This document shows positions 1-8,437 of a DNA stretch of 10,069 nt, one piece after another. Origin of the DNA: Stephanodiscus triporus (lineage: Eukaryota; Bacillariophyta; Thalassiosirophyceae; Thalassiosirales; Thalassiosiraceae); the NCBI GenBank assembly GCA_036939755.1, contig JALLAZ010001147.1:1-10069 (forward strand), read 5' to 3'. Made by a program: the position numbers and the translations under genes. Positions within the stretch are counted from its first letter, which is position 1, and each line of letters starts with the position of its first letter. The notes under the pieces are model-generated. The model was not told the origin of the DNA and did no database searches. It saw only the letters and a list, made by a program, of their open reading frames with translations.

Positions 1-138
1 ATCGTCGTCGTATTTTGCGTGGTCCTTGAGAATTTTTGTCACTCACGGACACCACAGGGGCAAAATTTATCCCAATTTTGCCAATGCTACGGCATCGCAC
101 CCCGCATGCGTTATGCCGTAGAGTCAAGAAAAATACCA

Positions 139-157
139 ATTCCCTTGTTGAGGGAAT
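139..157. repeat. Small perfect inverted repeat (7-bp stem, 5-nt loop)
   Basis: ATTCCCT at 139-145 is followed by loop TGTTG and then AGGGAAT at 151-157, a perfect 7-bp inverted repeat. It sits 16 bp before the G-run. The stem shares the TTCCCT/AGGGAA core with the hairpin at the right end of the window. A 7-bp stem can arise by chance in 10 kb, so function is not implied. Confidence 0.5.
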
Positions 158-173
158 GATATTCTTGGATCAA

Positions 174-195
174 GGGGGGGGGGGAGGGGAGGGGG
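174..195 (+). repeat. G-rich tract with potential to form a G-quadruplex
   Basis: The tract reads G11, A, G4, A, G5 in 22 bases. It offers at least four runs of three or more Gs separated by very short loops, which is the classic sequence requirement for a G-quadruplex on the plus strand. A C7 run lies 25 bases downstream (220-226). A weaker relative, G6-A-G4, occurs at 1529-1539. Homopolymers of this kind are also frequent sites of sequencing length error. Confidence 0.7.
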
Positions 196-343
196 AAAAA
201 GATCATGGACAATATTGCTCCCCCCCGTCAGTCTGTTGTCGGTTGCTTTTTTTCGTGGTTGTTTGCGCAAGACTTTTTTTTGTAGTTTCGCGTTCCTGCC
301 AGAGCAAAAACTATTTGGCGGGAGAGGACCCACCGGACCCCCT

Positions 344-1054
344 ATCAATATCAAACACATACAAGGTGTTTGTCAACATTCATAGTATGCTGTGAGGGTG
401 CATATGGATATGAATGTGTCCTTGCCACATAATGGCTGATCTTCAAGACCATGCTTTCCAAAGTGAGGTAGAAATCCAGGTAACTCCTGGGCAATGAATG
501 ATGGTGAAGTGCAGTGATTGAGGCTGTAGACCCAATCCAGATTGTTTCCACATCAATATCAAACACATACAAGGTATTTGACAATCTTCGTATGCTGTGG
601 ATGTGCATATGGATGTGTCCTTGCCACATTACGGCTGATTTCCAAGACTACACTTTTGGAAGTTTGAGGTAGAAGTCTGGGTAACTCCTGGACAATGAAT
701 GATGGTGAAGTGCAGTGATTGAGGCTGTAGACCCAATTTCTCACATCAATATCAACTACATGCAAGGTGTTTGACAACTTTCATATTAGTGTGGGTGTGC
801 ATATGGATGTGTCCTTACCACATTACGGCTGCTCTTCAAGATCATGCTTTTGGAAGTGCGCTACTAGAATTCTTGGTAACTCTTGGGCAATGAATGATGG
901 TGAAGTGCAGTGATTGAGGCTCTAGACCCAATCCATATTGTTCCCTCTCAATTGCAAGCTCATACAAGGTGTTTGACATCCTTTATCTGCTGTGGATGCG
1001 CATATGGATGTGACCTTACCACATTATGGCTGCTCTTCAAGACCAAGCTTTTGC
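344..1054. repeat. Degenerate tandem array, about 200-bp unit, 3.5 copies
   Basis: Units begin at 344, 552, 745 and about 947, giving periods of 208, 193 and 202 bp; the fourth copy stops near 1054. Each unit opens with a block like ATCAATATCAAACACATACA followed by AGGTGTTTG. It continues through CATATGGATGTGTCC, a CCACATTACGGCTG block and a CTTCAAGAC block, and closes with a strongly conserved stretch that includes GGCAATGAATGATGGTGAAG and GCAGTGATTGAGGCT. Copies differ by many substitutions and small indels, so the array is old. The periods are not multiples of three and stops interrupt every frame, so this is not a repeat protein. The fourth unit runs directly into the decayed minus-strand gene. 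Confidence 0.9.
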
Positions 1055-1088
1055 AAGAACTCATTGTCCCACTTCAACCACCCTCATT

Positions 1089-2463
1089 TCACCTTGAGAA
1101 CATTGTAATAATCCTCTGATCAAGTTTTGCCTTTCTGGGCATGACAAGTAGGATCTCCAATACAAGAATTACCTGCACTTGTTGTTGCCCAAGATGATTG
1201 TCTACGCCCTTCTTGATAGCGTCCACAACCACAACAAGTTCTTGAAGTTTACCACCTTGCGGATCTCATCTCACATTGGATCAGCAGTGCAAGTTCTCAT
1301 AGAACTGCTGCAACAATCTTGCTTTGATCAATATACCGTCACTAGTATTGTCCAGAGCGGAATTGTGCATCAACCAGTGATAGTAGTAGTAGGAAGCATC
1401 CAGAACCATCGACATCGTGTTGACAGCCTCACACGCCAACCTTATCACTTCTAAGGCTTTGAAGTTGGCAATTAAAGCCAACAAAGTTGGTCAAACGATC
1501 TGCAAAGTATTTGCAGCATGAATGAAGAGGGGGGAGGGGAAGCGATGAGCTCCCGACATATTTTTCCAAACGAAGGTGCATGGTCAGCTACATCGAGATC
1601 GAAGAGAAGGAAAGACAGCATCTGTGTAGATCACCAGACTCCAACCATGGCCAGACCAAGGCTGAGCATGACTCTCAGAATCCGCCAACACCACCAATAA
1701 TGTAGTTGTTTGTCCATCCAGACTCTCATAAATAATCTAAGTATTTTGTCACCACCAATACTGCTCTTCTTCAGCTTGCTCAAGTTCCCAACTCCTGGGA
1801 ACTTATAAGCAAATTGTCGCAATGCAGCCAACTCACCCACATACTTACGCAGTAGATTTTCCGCTGTCATTTCCCCCTTTCTCATTCCCTTGAAGCGATG
1901 CATCATACTAGCACGCAAACCTTCCTCCCCGAAACGCGAGTCTGGGATATCAGTGAGTATACTAATATACTCACTGTGAAAACGATTGGCACGTAACTCC
2001 TTCGTCATAACACCCATCTCACGCACATTCGCCCCCGCCCCCACCATGACAGCAAGCTCGACTGACTTGCGGTTTTCCTCCTGAATCAACTCATGCTCCA
2101 TATAGTGCTCGAGGCATTGTTGAAAACCATACTTATTCACTTCCTGGTCAGTCTTTCCTCCCTCAAAATCATCATCTTCTTCTTCACCGGAGCAGGACAG
2201 ATCTCCCAATCCCAACCCGTCACCAAGAATGCCGACCGAAGAAGAATCTTTAGAGTGACAAATTTCACTAATTTTTTGTTTGCCAACGTCTTGGCGGCGC
2301 GCGATGGTGAATCACGGCATGTAGGAGTAGAAAATTCTCCCCCATTAATTTTATCAGCGGCCGCCTTCACATGAGCAGTGGCGGCGGCGGCGGCAGTAGC
2401 AGCGGGGTGAGTTTGGCTGACAATGGCCCGTCCACTGCGTGGCCTGGCAACACGCTGCGGCAT
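1089..2463 (-). pseudogene. Decayed protein-coding gene of unknown family
   Basis: I do not recognise the family. Read from ATG at 2463, the first segment is basic then Ala-rich (starts MPQRVARPRSGRAIVSQ). Near 2270-2310, around an A-rich stretch, the plausible frame shifts to one reading RRQDVGKQKISEICHSKDSS. That frame continues through an acidic GEEEDDDFEGG block and a helical stretch (ENRKSVELAV, MTAENLLRKYVGELAALRQF) and stops at 1631-1633. Around 1700 coherent coding potential moves to a third frame (ALIANFKALEVIRLACEAV; later KLQELVVVVDAIKKGVD) interrupted by stops at 1584-1586, 1491-1493, 1281-1283 and 1266-1268, ending at 1089-1091. Frame coherence over 1.3 kb with scattered stops fits a pseudogene or dead element. 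The alternative is a live short gene limited to about 2215-1631 (194 codons). Confidence 0.5.
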
Positions 2464-2633
2464 ATTGTCCTTTCTTAAGGCGGCGATGCTGCGGCGGTAC
2501 TTCAATGAGAGCTTGATGATCTTTCAGGAGGATTGATGCCGTCCACCTCAAACAAATGAGATTGCGGCATCAGGTACAATTATGACACATGAAAATTGTG
2601 TCTATGCGCACATGCATACTTGCAGATGGTTTG

Positions 2634-2658
2634 TCACCTCTACGCTCAACAAAATCAC
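2634..2658. repeat. Direct repeat, copy 1 of 2, upstream of AP3B
   Basis: The 25-bp stretch opening with TCACCTCTACGCTCAA and closing with AAATCAC recurs at 2726-2750 in the same orientation with two mismatches, 92 bp apart start to start. The pair lies 177-293 bp before the AP3B ATG. It may be a duplicated regulatory site or the trace of a local duplication. Confidence 0.75.
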
Positions 2659-2725
2659 TCAAAAAATGGACGAAAACATGGGACCCATCCGAAAAAGAAA
2701 AACAATGGAACGTTGTCTATGTTTT

Positions 2726-2750
2726 TCACCTCTACGCTCAAAGAAATCAC
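2726..2750. repeat. Direct repeat, copy 2 of 2, upstream of AP3B
   Basis: This second copy of the 25-bp element matches at 23 of 25 positions; the two differences are adjacent, in the CA/AG dinucleotide before AAATCAC. It is the copy nearer to AP3B and lies just before the switch to GC-rich sequence. Confidence 0.75.
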
Positions 2751-2926
2751 AGCCTATGTAGTGTACTTTCGCTTGGAGGCGTCTGCTCGTCGCCCGCTCC
2801 TCGCCCGCTCGTGCCTGGCCTGTGCTGTGTGGGTTGAGAGTTTAGTGTTTTGGGGAGAGCGCAGAGATTCCGAGCCCCCGACTTATTGATACCCACCCTC
2901 CCTCCCCCGCGCCTGCCCAAATCGCC

Positions 2927-5900
2927 ATGGCATCGTACGGCGGGTGGTCGGCCTCCTCCACCACGGCGGACGCCGCCGCGTCCGCGGTCGCCGGGGCCGC
3001 CACCGCCGCCACGTCCGCGATCGCCTCCCTGGACCCCACCGGACTGTACGGCTCGAGCCTGGTCACCTCCGCCTTGTCCACCATCGGGGACGCGCAATTC
3101 TTCGAGGAGAGCATATCCGCGTCGACGGTCAGGACCCAGCTCGCGGTGACGGGCGATCCGTCGAATCCGTCCACCACGCTCAACCTGCTAAGGGGGATGA
3201 AGTGGCTACTCGCGAACATGTCCAAGGGACGGAACGTTAGCGACTTCTTCCCGCACGTGGTCAAGCTCGTTGGCGCGCCGAACCTCGAGGTTCGCAAGAT
3301 GGTGTACATATACCTCGCGCGATACGCCAATCACGACAATTCCTGCAGGGAGCTCGCACTCCTGAGCATCAACGCGTTCCAGCGGGGATTGGCCGATCGC
3401 GAGCCGCTGTTGAGATCGCTCGCGCTCAGGGTGCTGACGTGCATGGACGTGCCCGACGTCCTCCAGCTTCAGGTCCTGGGCGTGAGGACGTGCTGCAGGG
3501 ACGCCAGTCCCTACGTCAGGAAGTGCGCGGCCAACGCCGTGGCGAAGCTCCACCCGCGGTGCCTGGAGGCGGGGGACGGCGTACAGGCCGAGACGCTCGT
3601 GGACATCATCACGAAATTGCTCGAGGACGACGGCAGCACGATGGTCCTGACGTCGGCGATGATCGCGTTCTGCGAAATATGCCCCCAGAGGCTCGACCTG
3701 CTCCACGGGTGCTACAGGAAGGTTTGTCACCTGCTCACGGACATGGACGAGTGGGGACAGGTGGTGGTGATGGACGCGTTCGCGCAGTACTGCCGAAGGT
3801 TCTTCAAACAGCCGCGGGGACAGATCCACGGATCCGCGGAGAGGATCGATCGGGAGCGGAGGATCACGAGGGGCGGTAGGATGACGATGGCGGGTGGGAA
3901 GGGTCCTACGGCGGGTGCGGGTGGGGAGGGCACGCCCAAAAATGGCGGAGTCGCCGCGAACGAAACGTTGTTGTCGTTGGGCGGTCCGTCTTCCGGCGCC
4001 GCGAACGGCGGCTTATCGGCGGTCCCGACCCTCCCGCCGCACCGGAAGCAAAAGGTCAAACGACGCGTCGTTCGCAAGGCATTCTACTCGGACGAGGAAG
4101 ACGAAAGTTCCGTGGAGGAGGTGGATCCCTACTATCCCATGTCCGGGGGAGGGAATCTCGCGAGGAGTCTGCGCGAGAGTCCCGTCATGGGTAGCCCCTC
4201 CGGTGGTGCGAACAAACTCTTCTTTCGCGATGATGCGAACGCGTCCGTGGATGGAAACAGAGATCGGGAAGGTTTTGGCTGGAAGGCAAATGGCGGTGCA
4301 CCAGCGGGGGCATTGGACGACGACGACGACGAGGACAACGACTTGGACGAGGACCACAAGTTATTGTTACAGTCTTCCCTACCCTTGTTGAAAAGCAGAA
4401 ACTCGGCGGTGGTGTTGGCAGTTTGCTCCTTGCATTATCATTGCGGCGTTGCTAGCATCAAGGTAAGCTTAATACTTGTGTGCGAGTGACGTCTATTTCC
4501 TGTGCAAATTCTGATTATCCTGTCTTGGATATCAACCATGACATCATTGAAATATCGGCTTGAACAGATACGATCCGCCCTAGGGAAGGCATTGGTGCGT
4601 ATACACCGGGACAAGCGTGAAATTCAATACATAGTTTTGGTGGCTATTCGAACACTGGTGCTAGAGTGCCCCTCGGCGTTCAGCCCGTTCCTGAATGATT
4701 TCTTCGTGAAGGGAATGGATCCACCCTTCACGCGAATGATCAAACTTGACATCCTCGTTTTCCTAAGCACGGACCCTAAGTCAATCGACGCAGTCCTTAC
4801 AGAACTTCGCACATACGTCCGCCATGGTGATAAGACCTTTGCATGTGCGGCGATTCGCGCTGTGGGAAAAGTTTCCGAGTTGGCCCGTATAGCGTATGAC
4901 CGTAGAGCTCACACGGCAGGAGACTTAGATGCTGCCAGTGCTAGGGCGGAATCGACCTTCATCGCATTGAATTGTCTCTCGGGTCTTGTTACTCTATCTG
5001 AATTTTCAAAGAATGCGGAGGTGGTGGGAGAATGTGCAGAGACGATGCAACGAATCTTATCTCAGCTTTTGTCGGACGATGGGACGCCCAGCACGGTGAA
5101 AGACGCTGCCAGAGTTCAAGAACGGGCGTTGAAGCGCTTGTTACTCATCCTTGTGCGTGCGCTCGATTCCAACGAGGACAATGTTGACGAGCAGAAATCA
5201 GAGGAACAGACTCAGTTGCAATTGAGGGTCGTCCGCGTTCCTGATTCGGCAGTGGCTTCGATCATCTTCATAGTAGGTGAATGGTTGACCATGTCACAAT
5301 CTAGGCAATCTCCATGGAATATAAATGAAAAAAGCAGGATCAAGATTCGTTTAGAGGTATTGCGTCTACTTGCTAAGCAATTTACCAGCTTGGATCCACG
5401 GATAAAGCTGCAAGCTGTTCATTTGGCGAGTAAGGTGCTATTGACACTCAAGGCAAGCCAAGCATCATCTCCAGATGTTTCAGGCAAGGAATGCGCGGTT
5501 AGTGAATTTATTTTTGCGATGGCAAGGGTGGATATTTTACAGGATGTGCGTGACCGAGCCAGGTATGAAGGAAATATCTTGCACATGTCCGTAGGCCTCA
5601 GCTACGATACCAGTGCACTCCACCAACTACCATCAGGCGCTTATTCTATCACTCTGGACATGGCAAAGTCAATGCTTTTGCTTCGCAAACCTAACGCATC
5701 ATCTTTGCCATTGGATAGCAAAAACATCAGTGATGCAAAGAATGAAGGGGATGTCTTTAGGTTTGGCACATTGAGCAACGTCATCTGCAACAGAACAGTT
5801 GGCTCCACCAATCCATTGCCAGCATGGGCGACAGAAGACAGTCCTGGCACTCTCAGGGACGCTTCGGCCTCAAAGAAGTCTGACACAAGTGTCGATGGAG

Positions 5901-7359
5901 GGGGAAACGGCCTGTATAGCTCGTCGTCGGACGATGAGTCATCATCATCCGATGACAGCTCTTCCTCGTCTAGTGAGGAATCAGGGGACGAAAGCAGTGA
6001 GAGTGAAAGCACTGATAGCAGTCACGAAGAAAATTCAATTGAAAACAACATCATTGGTAATGGAGGATTGGAGTTGAAACCTGCCATGTCTGATTTTGTT
6101 CAAAATGCAGATCTGAGTAGATCCTCACTAATTAACAACGCAGCACAAGATGAATCGTCTTCGGAGTCTTCCAGCGATGATAACAGTGACAATGATGAAA
6201 GCAGTTATGAATCAACTAACAAAGGAGAATTTAATGGTGGCAAAAAATTGAAGACTTCTGTTCGTCCTGGTGATTCGATCATACTTGACATGGTGCCCGC
6301 ACAATTCGTCAAACAGACTACTTCGGCGTCAAGTGTTGCCGCAGGGCTCGAAGACCTTGTTATGGCGCCACTTGTTGGCAACTCGCATGAAATATGCAAA
6401 CCGTCGAGCATAGATGACGAGTGCGGAAGGTGGAAAGAGTATGTTCGGCCGACATTGAGCGGCGGCCTACTTGTAAAAATGCGATTTGTTTATGGTACTT
6501 GCAAAGCAAGAGAGACTCGAGTCATGGGTTTAGACACTAAAAGTCCAAGTACCGTGTGTTTGCAGGTGCATGTTGAGAACATGTAAGTGACTCAGTCGCG
6601 CATATGCATTAACCCCCGTTTACAGCTACCTCACTTTTTATTGGTTTTCTGCTGCACTACAGGAGACCTGATGCGGGTAGCTTGAGGCACGTAAGAATCG
6701 TTCATAGGAGAGGGGTTTCTAGTGGGATTATAACTCCATCAAGAGTGATTACACCGCCTGAAATACCTGTTCTAAAGAAAGGAATGGCTTCGACTGTCTT
6801 CATAGGGCTTACTTTTGCATCTGCTACCGATAGAGATGGGGTGACAGTTGCCAAATTCGATGTGAAATCAGACCGTGGTAATACATCAATTGAAGTTCGT
6901 CCGACTTTGGGCGAGCTGCTCAATGACGAGTCAACCAAAAACATGAGCCAATCTGACTTTGATTCTAGAATGTCAAGGCTCCAGGGCATCCAGCGCATAT
7001 CATCGACGTTTTCACTTTCCCCCATAAGTGAAGACAGGCTCAAAAACTTGCCAAGCATGGTTTTGCAGCATATGAATCTTGTAAGCACAACGTTCAATTT
7101 CATTTGCTCGGCATCATCTTAAAGTTCATCACTGATTTTATTGCGTTACCGTACTTCTTATCAGAATTTAATTGGAAATAGGTCTGGAAAGTGTGCCTTT
7201 GTGGGTACATTGCCAGCTAGCGGTCAGGAGGTGTACATTGTTGTAGAATGCGACCCCATAACAGGATGTGGCGATATAATTGTGTGCAGCAATGATGCAA
7301 TGGCTGCAAATTCTATCACTAATTTACTTCAGCAAGCACTGAGGCTTGAGGGTATCTAG
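2927..7359 (+). CDS. AP3B: AP-3 complex subunit beta (beta-3 adaptin), four exons
   Basis: Large subunit of the AP-3 heterotetramer, which sorts membrane cargo from endosomes/trans-Golgi to lysosomes or vacuoles. Exons 2927-4462, 4568-6582, 6663-7080 and 7165-7359 join in phase to 1387 residues; human AP3B1, from memory, is about 1100. The ATG lies in GCCATGG and follows an in-frame TAG at 2843. The adaptin trunk is seen in RGMKWLLANMSKGRNVSDFF (about 89-108), YIYLARYA, DVLQLQVLGVRTCCRDASPYVRKCA and, in exon 2, ALVRIHRDKREIQY. Residues about 300-463 form an enlarged Gly/Asp/Glu loop holding KAFYSDEEDE (384-393), followed by DEDHKLLL as in animal beta-3. A Ser/Asp/Glu hinge spans 963-1000 and 1040-1061, the signature separating beta-3 from beta-1/2. 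SSVAAGLEDL follows, then the C-terminal appendage in exons 3-4 (ending TNLLQQALRLEGI). The other AP-3 subunits are not in the window. Confidence 0.95.
4463..4567 (+). other. AP3B intron 1 (105 bp, phase 0)
   Basis: Donor GTAAGC follows ...GVASIK; the acceptor is TTGAACAG before IRSALGKALVRIH. The intron contains an in-frame TGA at 4487-4489, so retention would truncate the protein within the trunk. Removal restores the adaptin repeat register, and the last AG is the only suitable one after the pyrimidine-rich stretch. Confidence 0.92.
6583..6662 (+). other. AP3B intron 2 (80 bp, phase 2)
   Basis: Donor GTAAGT splits an ATG codon (AT then G), and acceptor CTGCACTACAG precedes GAGACCTGATGC. 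An earlier AG at 6624-6625 would lead into an early TGA, so the later site is preferred. If unspliced, the frame ends at TAA 6584-6586. Confidence 0.9.
7081..7164 (+). other. AP3B intron 3 (84 bp, phase 0)
   Basis: Donor GTAAGC follows ...LQHMNL and acceptor TTCTTATCAG precedes NLIGNRSGKCAFVG. The joined appendage reads smoothly. An alternative AG 17 bases further on would change the frame. Confidence 0.9.
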
Positions 7360-7807
7360 TTAGAGTTTCTCAACGAATGTGGTCGCGACAAGAGGAGACT
7401 AACAAACTATCACACCTAACAACTTGAGCTTGGATCGATATGAAGACGCAATTACCATGCAGTTTCTCTCAATACAAATATTTTCTTGGTTTGGCTGATG
7501 AGCGGAAGCATATGAGACGTGTTGGAATAAAGATTCAATAAGTTACGCACTTCTGACTAGTTGAGATTTTGACGAGATTGCAACGTCGACCAAACTTCAA
7601 CGAGGCAAACACCATGGTGGCAGTGTGAGCAATATGATACGCGATGCACTCGAGATAATTGCAGGGAACGAGCAAAAACTGTGACATCCAATAATCACTG
7701 CTGGCTGTTCCGGCAGAAGTCTGTCTATCTCATTCAACCAAGAGCTCGTTCTTCTCCTTCATCCATCATACTCGCATTGGGATAGTTTGCAAAGTGTATC
7801 GACGAAG
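7360..7807. other. Intergenic region / 3' untranslated DNA between convergent genes
   Basis: After the AP3B stop, AATAAA occurs at 7526-7531 and again at 7825-7830 on the plus strand; either could serve as a polyadenylation signal. On the minus strand, short open stretches (one containing LNEIDRLLPEQPAVIIGCH, around 7720-7660) look mildly protein-like and could be a further exon of the minus-strand gene at 8437-7808. No splice pair is good enough to include it. Confidence 0.4.
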
Positions 7808-8437
7808 TTAACTCGTTTTAGATGAATAAAGATAAAGACCGGACAGCCCCTGACACCTTGGTTCAGTGTGTAAATATCGCAAACTGCACTTCGTCAGTTT
7901 TCCATCGCGAACATATGCTAAGTAGCTATGCACATTGATAAGAAAGGCAGAGGTTGAATATTCTGAACTTACTTGAGTAGGCACAATGTGCCCTTATACC
8001 TTGAATCGAGACAAAACTTGCGGCATGTGTCAATGTACTCACTGTCATGCTGCCCAAAATCTACAACAACTCCTTCGGATGATAGAAACAGCATTCGACG
8101 TTCGTTGGTGCTATGAAAATGTTGAATGTTCTTCAAGATGGTTGGCAAATCTTTTGCGAATGATCTCCACAGAAATAAATCATCCGCCACGATCTTGCAA
8201 TATCATCCGATCAATGGCATGATATGTATTGATGCTTCGCAGACGAATCCTACTCGAAATCTATCACCGGACTTGGAACTAAGATTCTTCACATAGTAAC
8301 AAACATTCCAACCATCAAATCGATGCGCTGTTATGTTCCAAGAAGTGAGTGGTTACTACCCAAGGCAAATTTAGCCGATAGCTTTATGACTTACCGATCC
8401 ATGGTTGGAGAGGAGTAAAGAGTTTGTTGACCTGCAT
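7808..8437 (-). CDS. Putative three-exon gene, unknown function, with one in-frame TGA
   Basis: I do not recognise the family. Tentative exons are 8437-8395, 8327-7973 and 7883-7808. The introns use GTAAGT donors (8394 and 7972) and acceptors ATAACAG (8328) and GTGCAG (7884); they are 67 and 89 bp, close to the AP3B introns. The total is 474 nt, a multiple of three. The product starts MQVNKLFTPLQPWI, continues AHRFDGWNVCYYVKNLSSK and FRVGFVCEASIHIMPLIG, then meets TGA at 8205-8203 (codon 56). It resumes in the same frame with IVADDLFLWRSFAKDL, SEGVVVDFGQHDSEYI and DTCRKFCLDSRYKG. There is no signal peptide or membrane segment. A weak 60-bp in-phase intron (donor GTAGGA at 8253, acceptor GCAAG at 8194) would remove the TGA and leave 137 residues. 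The last exon is the least certain, with alternative acceptors at 7926 and 7918. Pseudogene status is possible. Confidence 0.35.

Larger units (their letters stand above)
1..343. other. Non-coding low-complexity left flank
   Basis: I see no convincing gene here. The longest plus-strand frame (36-395) reads through the homopolymer tracts, has biased low-complexity composition, and runs into the tandem array, so I treat it as chance. The region contains a G-run, a C7 run (220-226), several T-runs and a small hairpin, listed separately where useful. It could be the edge of a decayed mobile element, but no terminal repeat or target-site duplication can be defined from this window alone. Confidence 0.5.
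2464..2926. promoter_or_regulatory. Divergent intergenic region and AP3B 5' leader
   Basis: This 463-bp interval separates the minus-strand decayed gene from the AP3B start codon and should contain the AP3B promoter. It holds a duplicated 25-bp element (entered separately). A CT-rich stretch at about 2891-2920 lies directly before the ATG, as expected for a pyrimidine-rich 5' untranslated leader. I see no convincing TATA box at a suitable distance. GC content rises sharply from about 2770 onward. Confidence 0.5.

Noticed and set aside
36..395. 119-codon plus-strand frame at the left edge
   Set aside because: It reads through G, C and T homopolymers and into the tandem array. There is no domain-like pattern and length depends on the exact G-run length.
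351..777. Two minus-strand frames within the tandem array
   Set aside because: They are the same repeat unit read twice with an out-of-frame period, so they are repeats rather than genes.
3206..3829. 207-codon open frame on the minus strand inside AP3B exon 1
   Set aside because: It is an antisense shadow of a GC-rich, G/C-ending-codon exon. Composition is dominated by Arg/His/Pro, and the plus strand is clearly AP-3 beta.
3439..4391. Alternative plus-strand frames (3439-3879, 3894-4391) in AP3B exon 1
   Set aside because: They overlap the conserved adaptin frame and have Arg/Pro/Gly-rich shadow composition.
7600..7780. Possible SECIS-like ATGA ... TGAT pairing downstream of the in-frame TGA gene
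   Set aside because: The flanking bases do not form a convincing helix by eye and no suitable AA apical loop could be placed.
7986..8222. 78-codon plus-strand frame
   Set aside because: It is antisense to the minus-strand exon, which has better splice signals and more natural protein composition.
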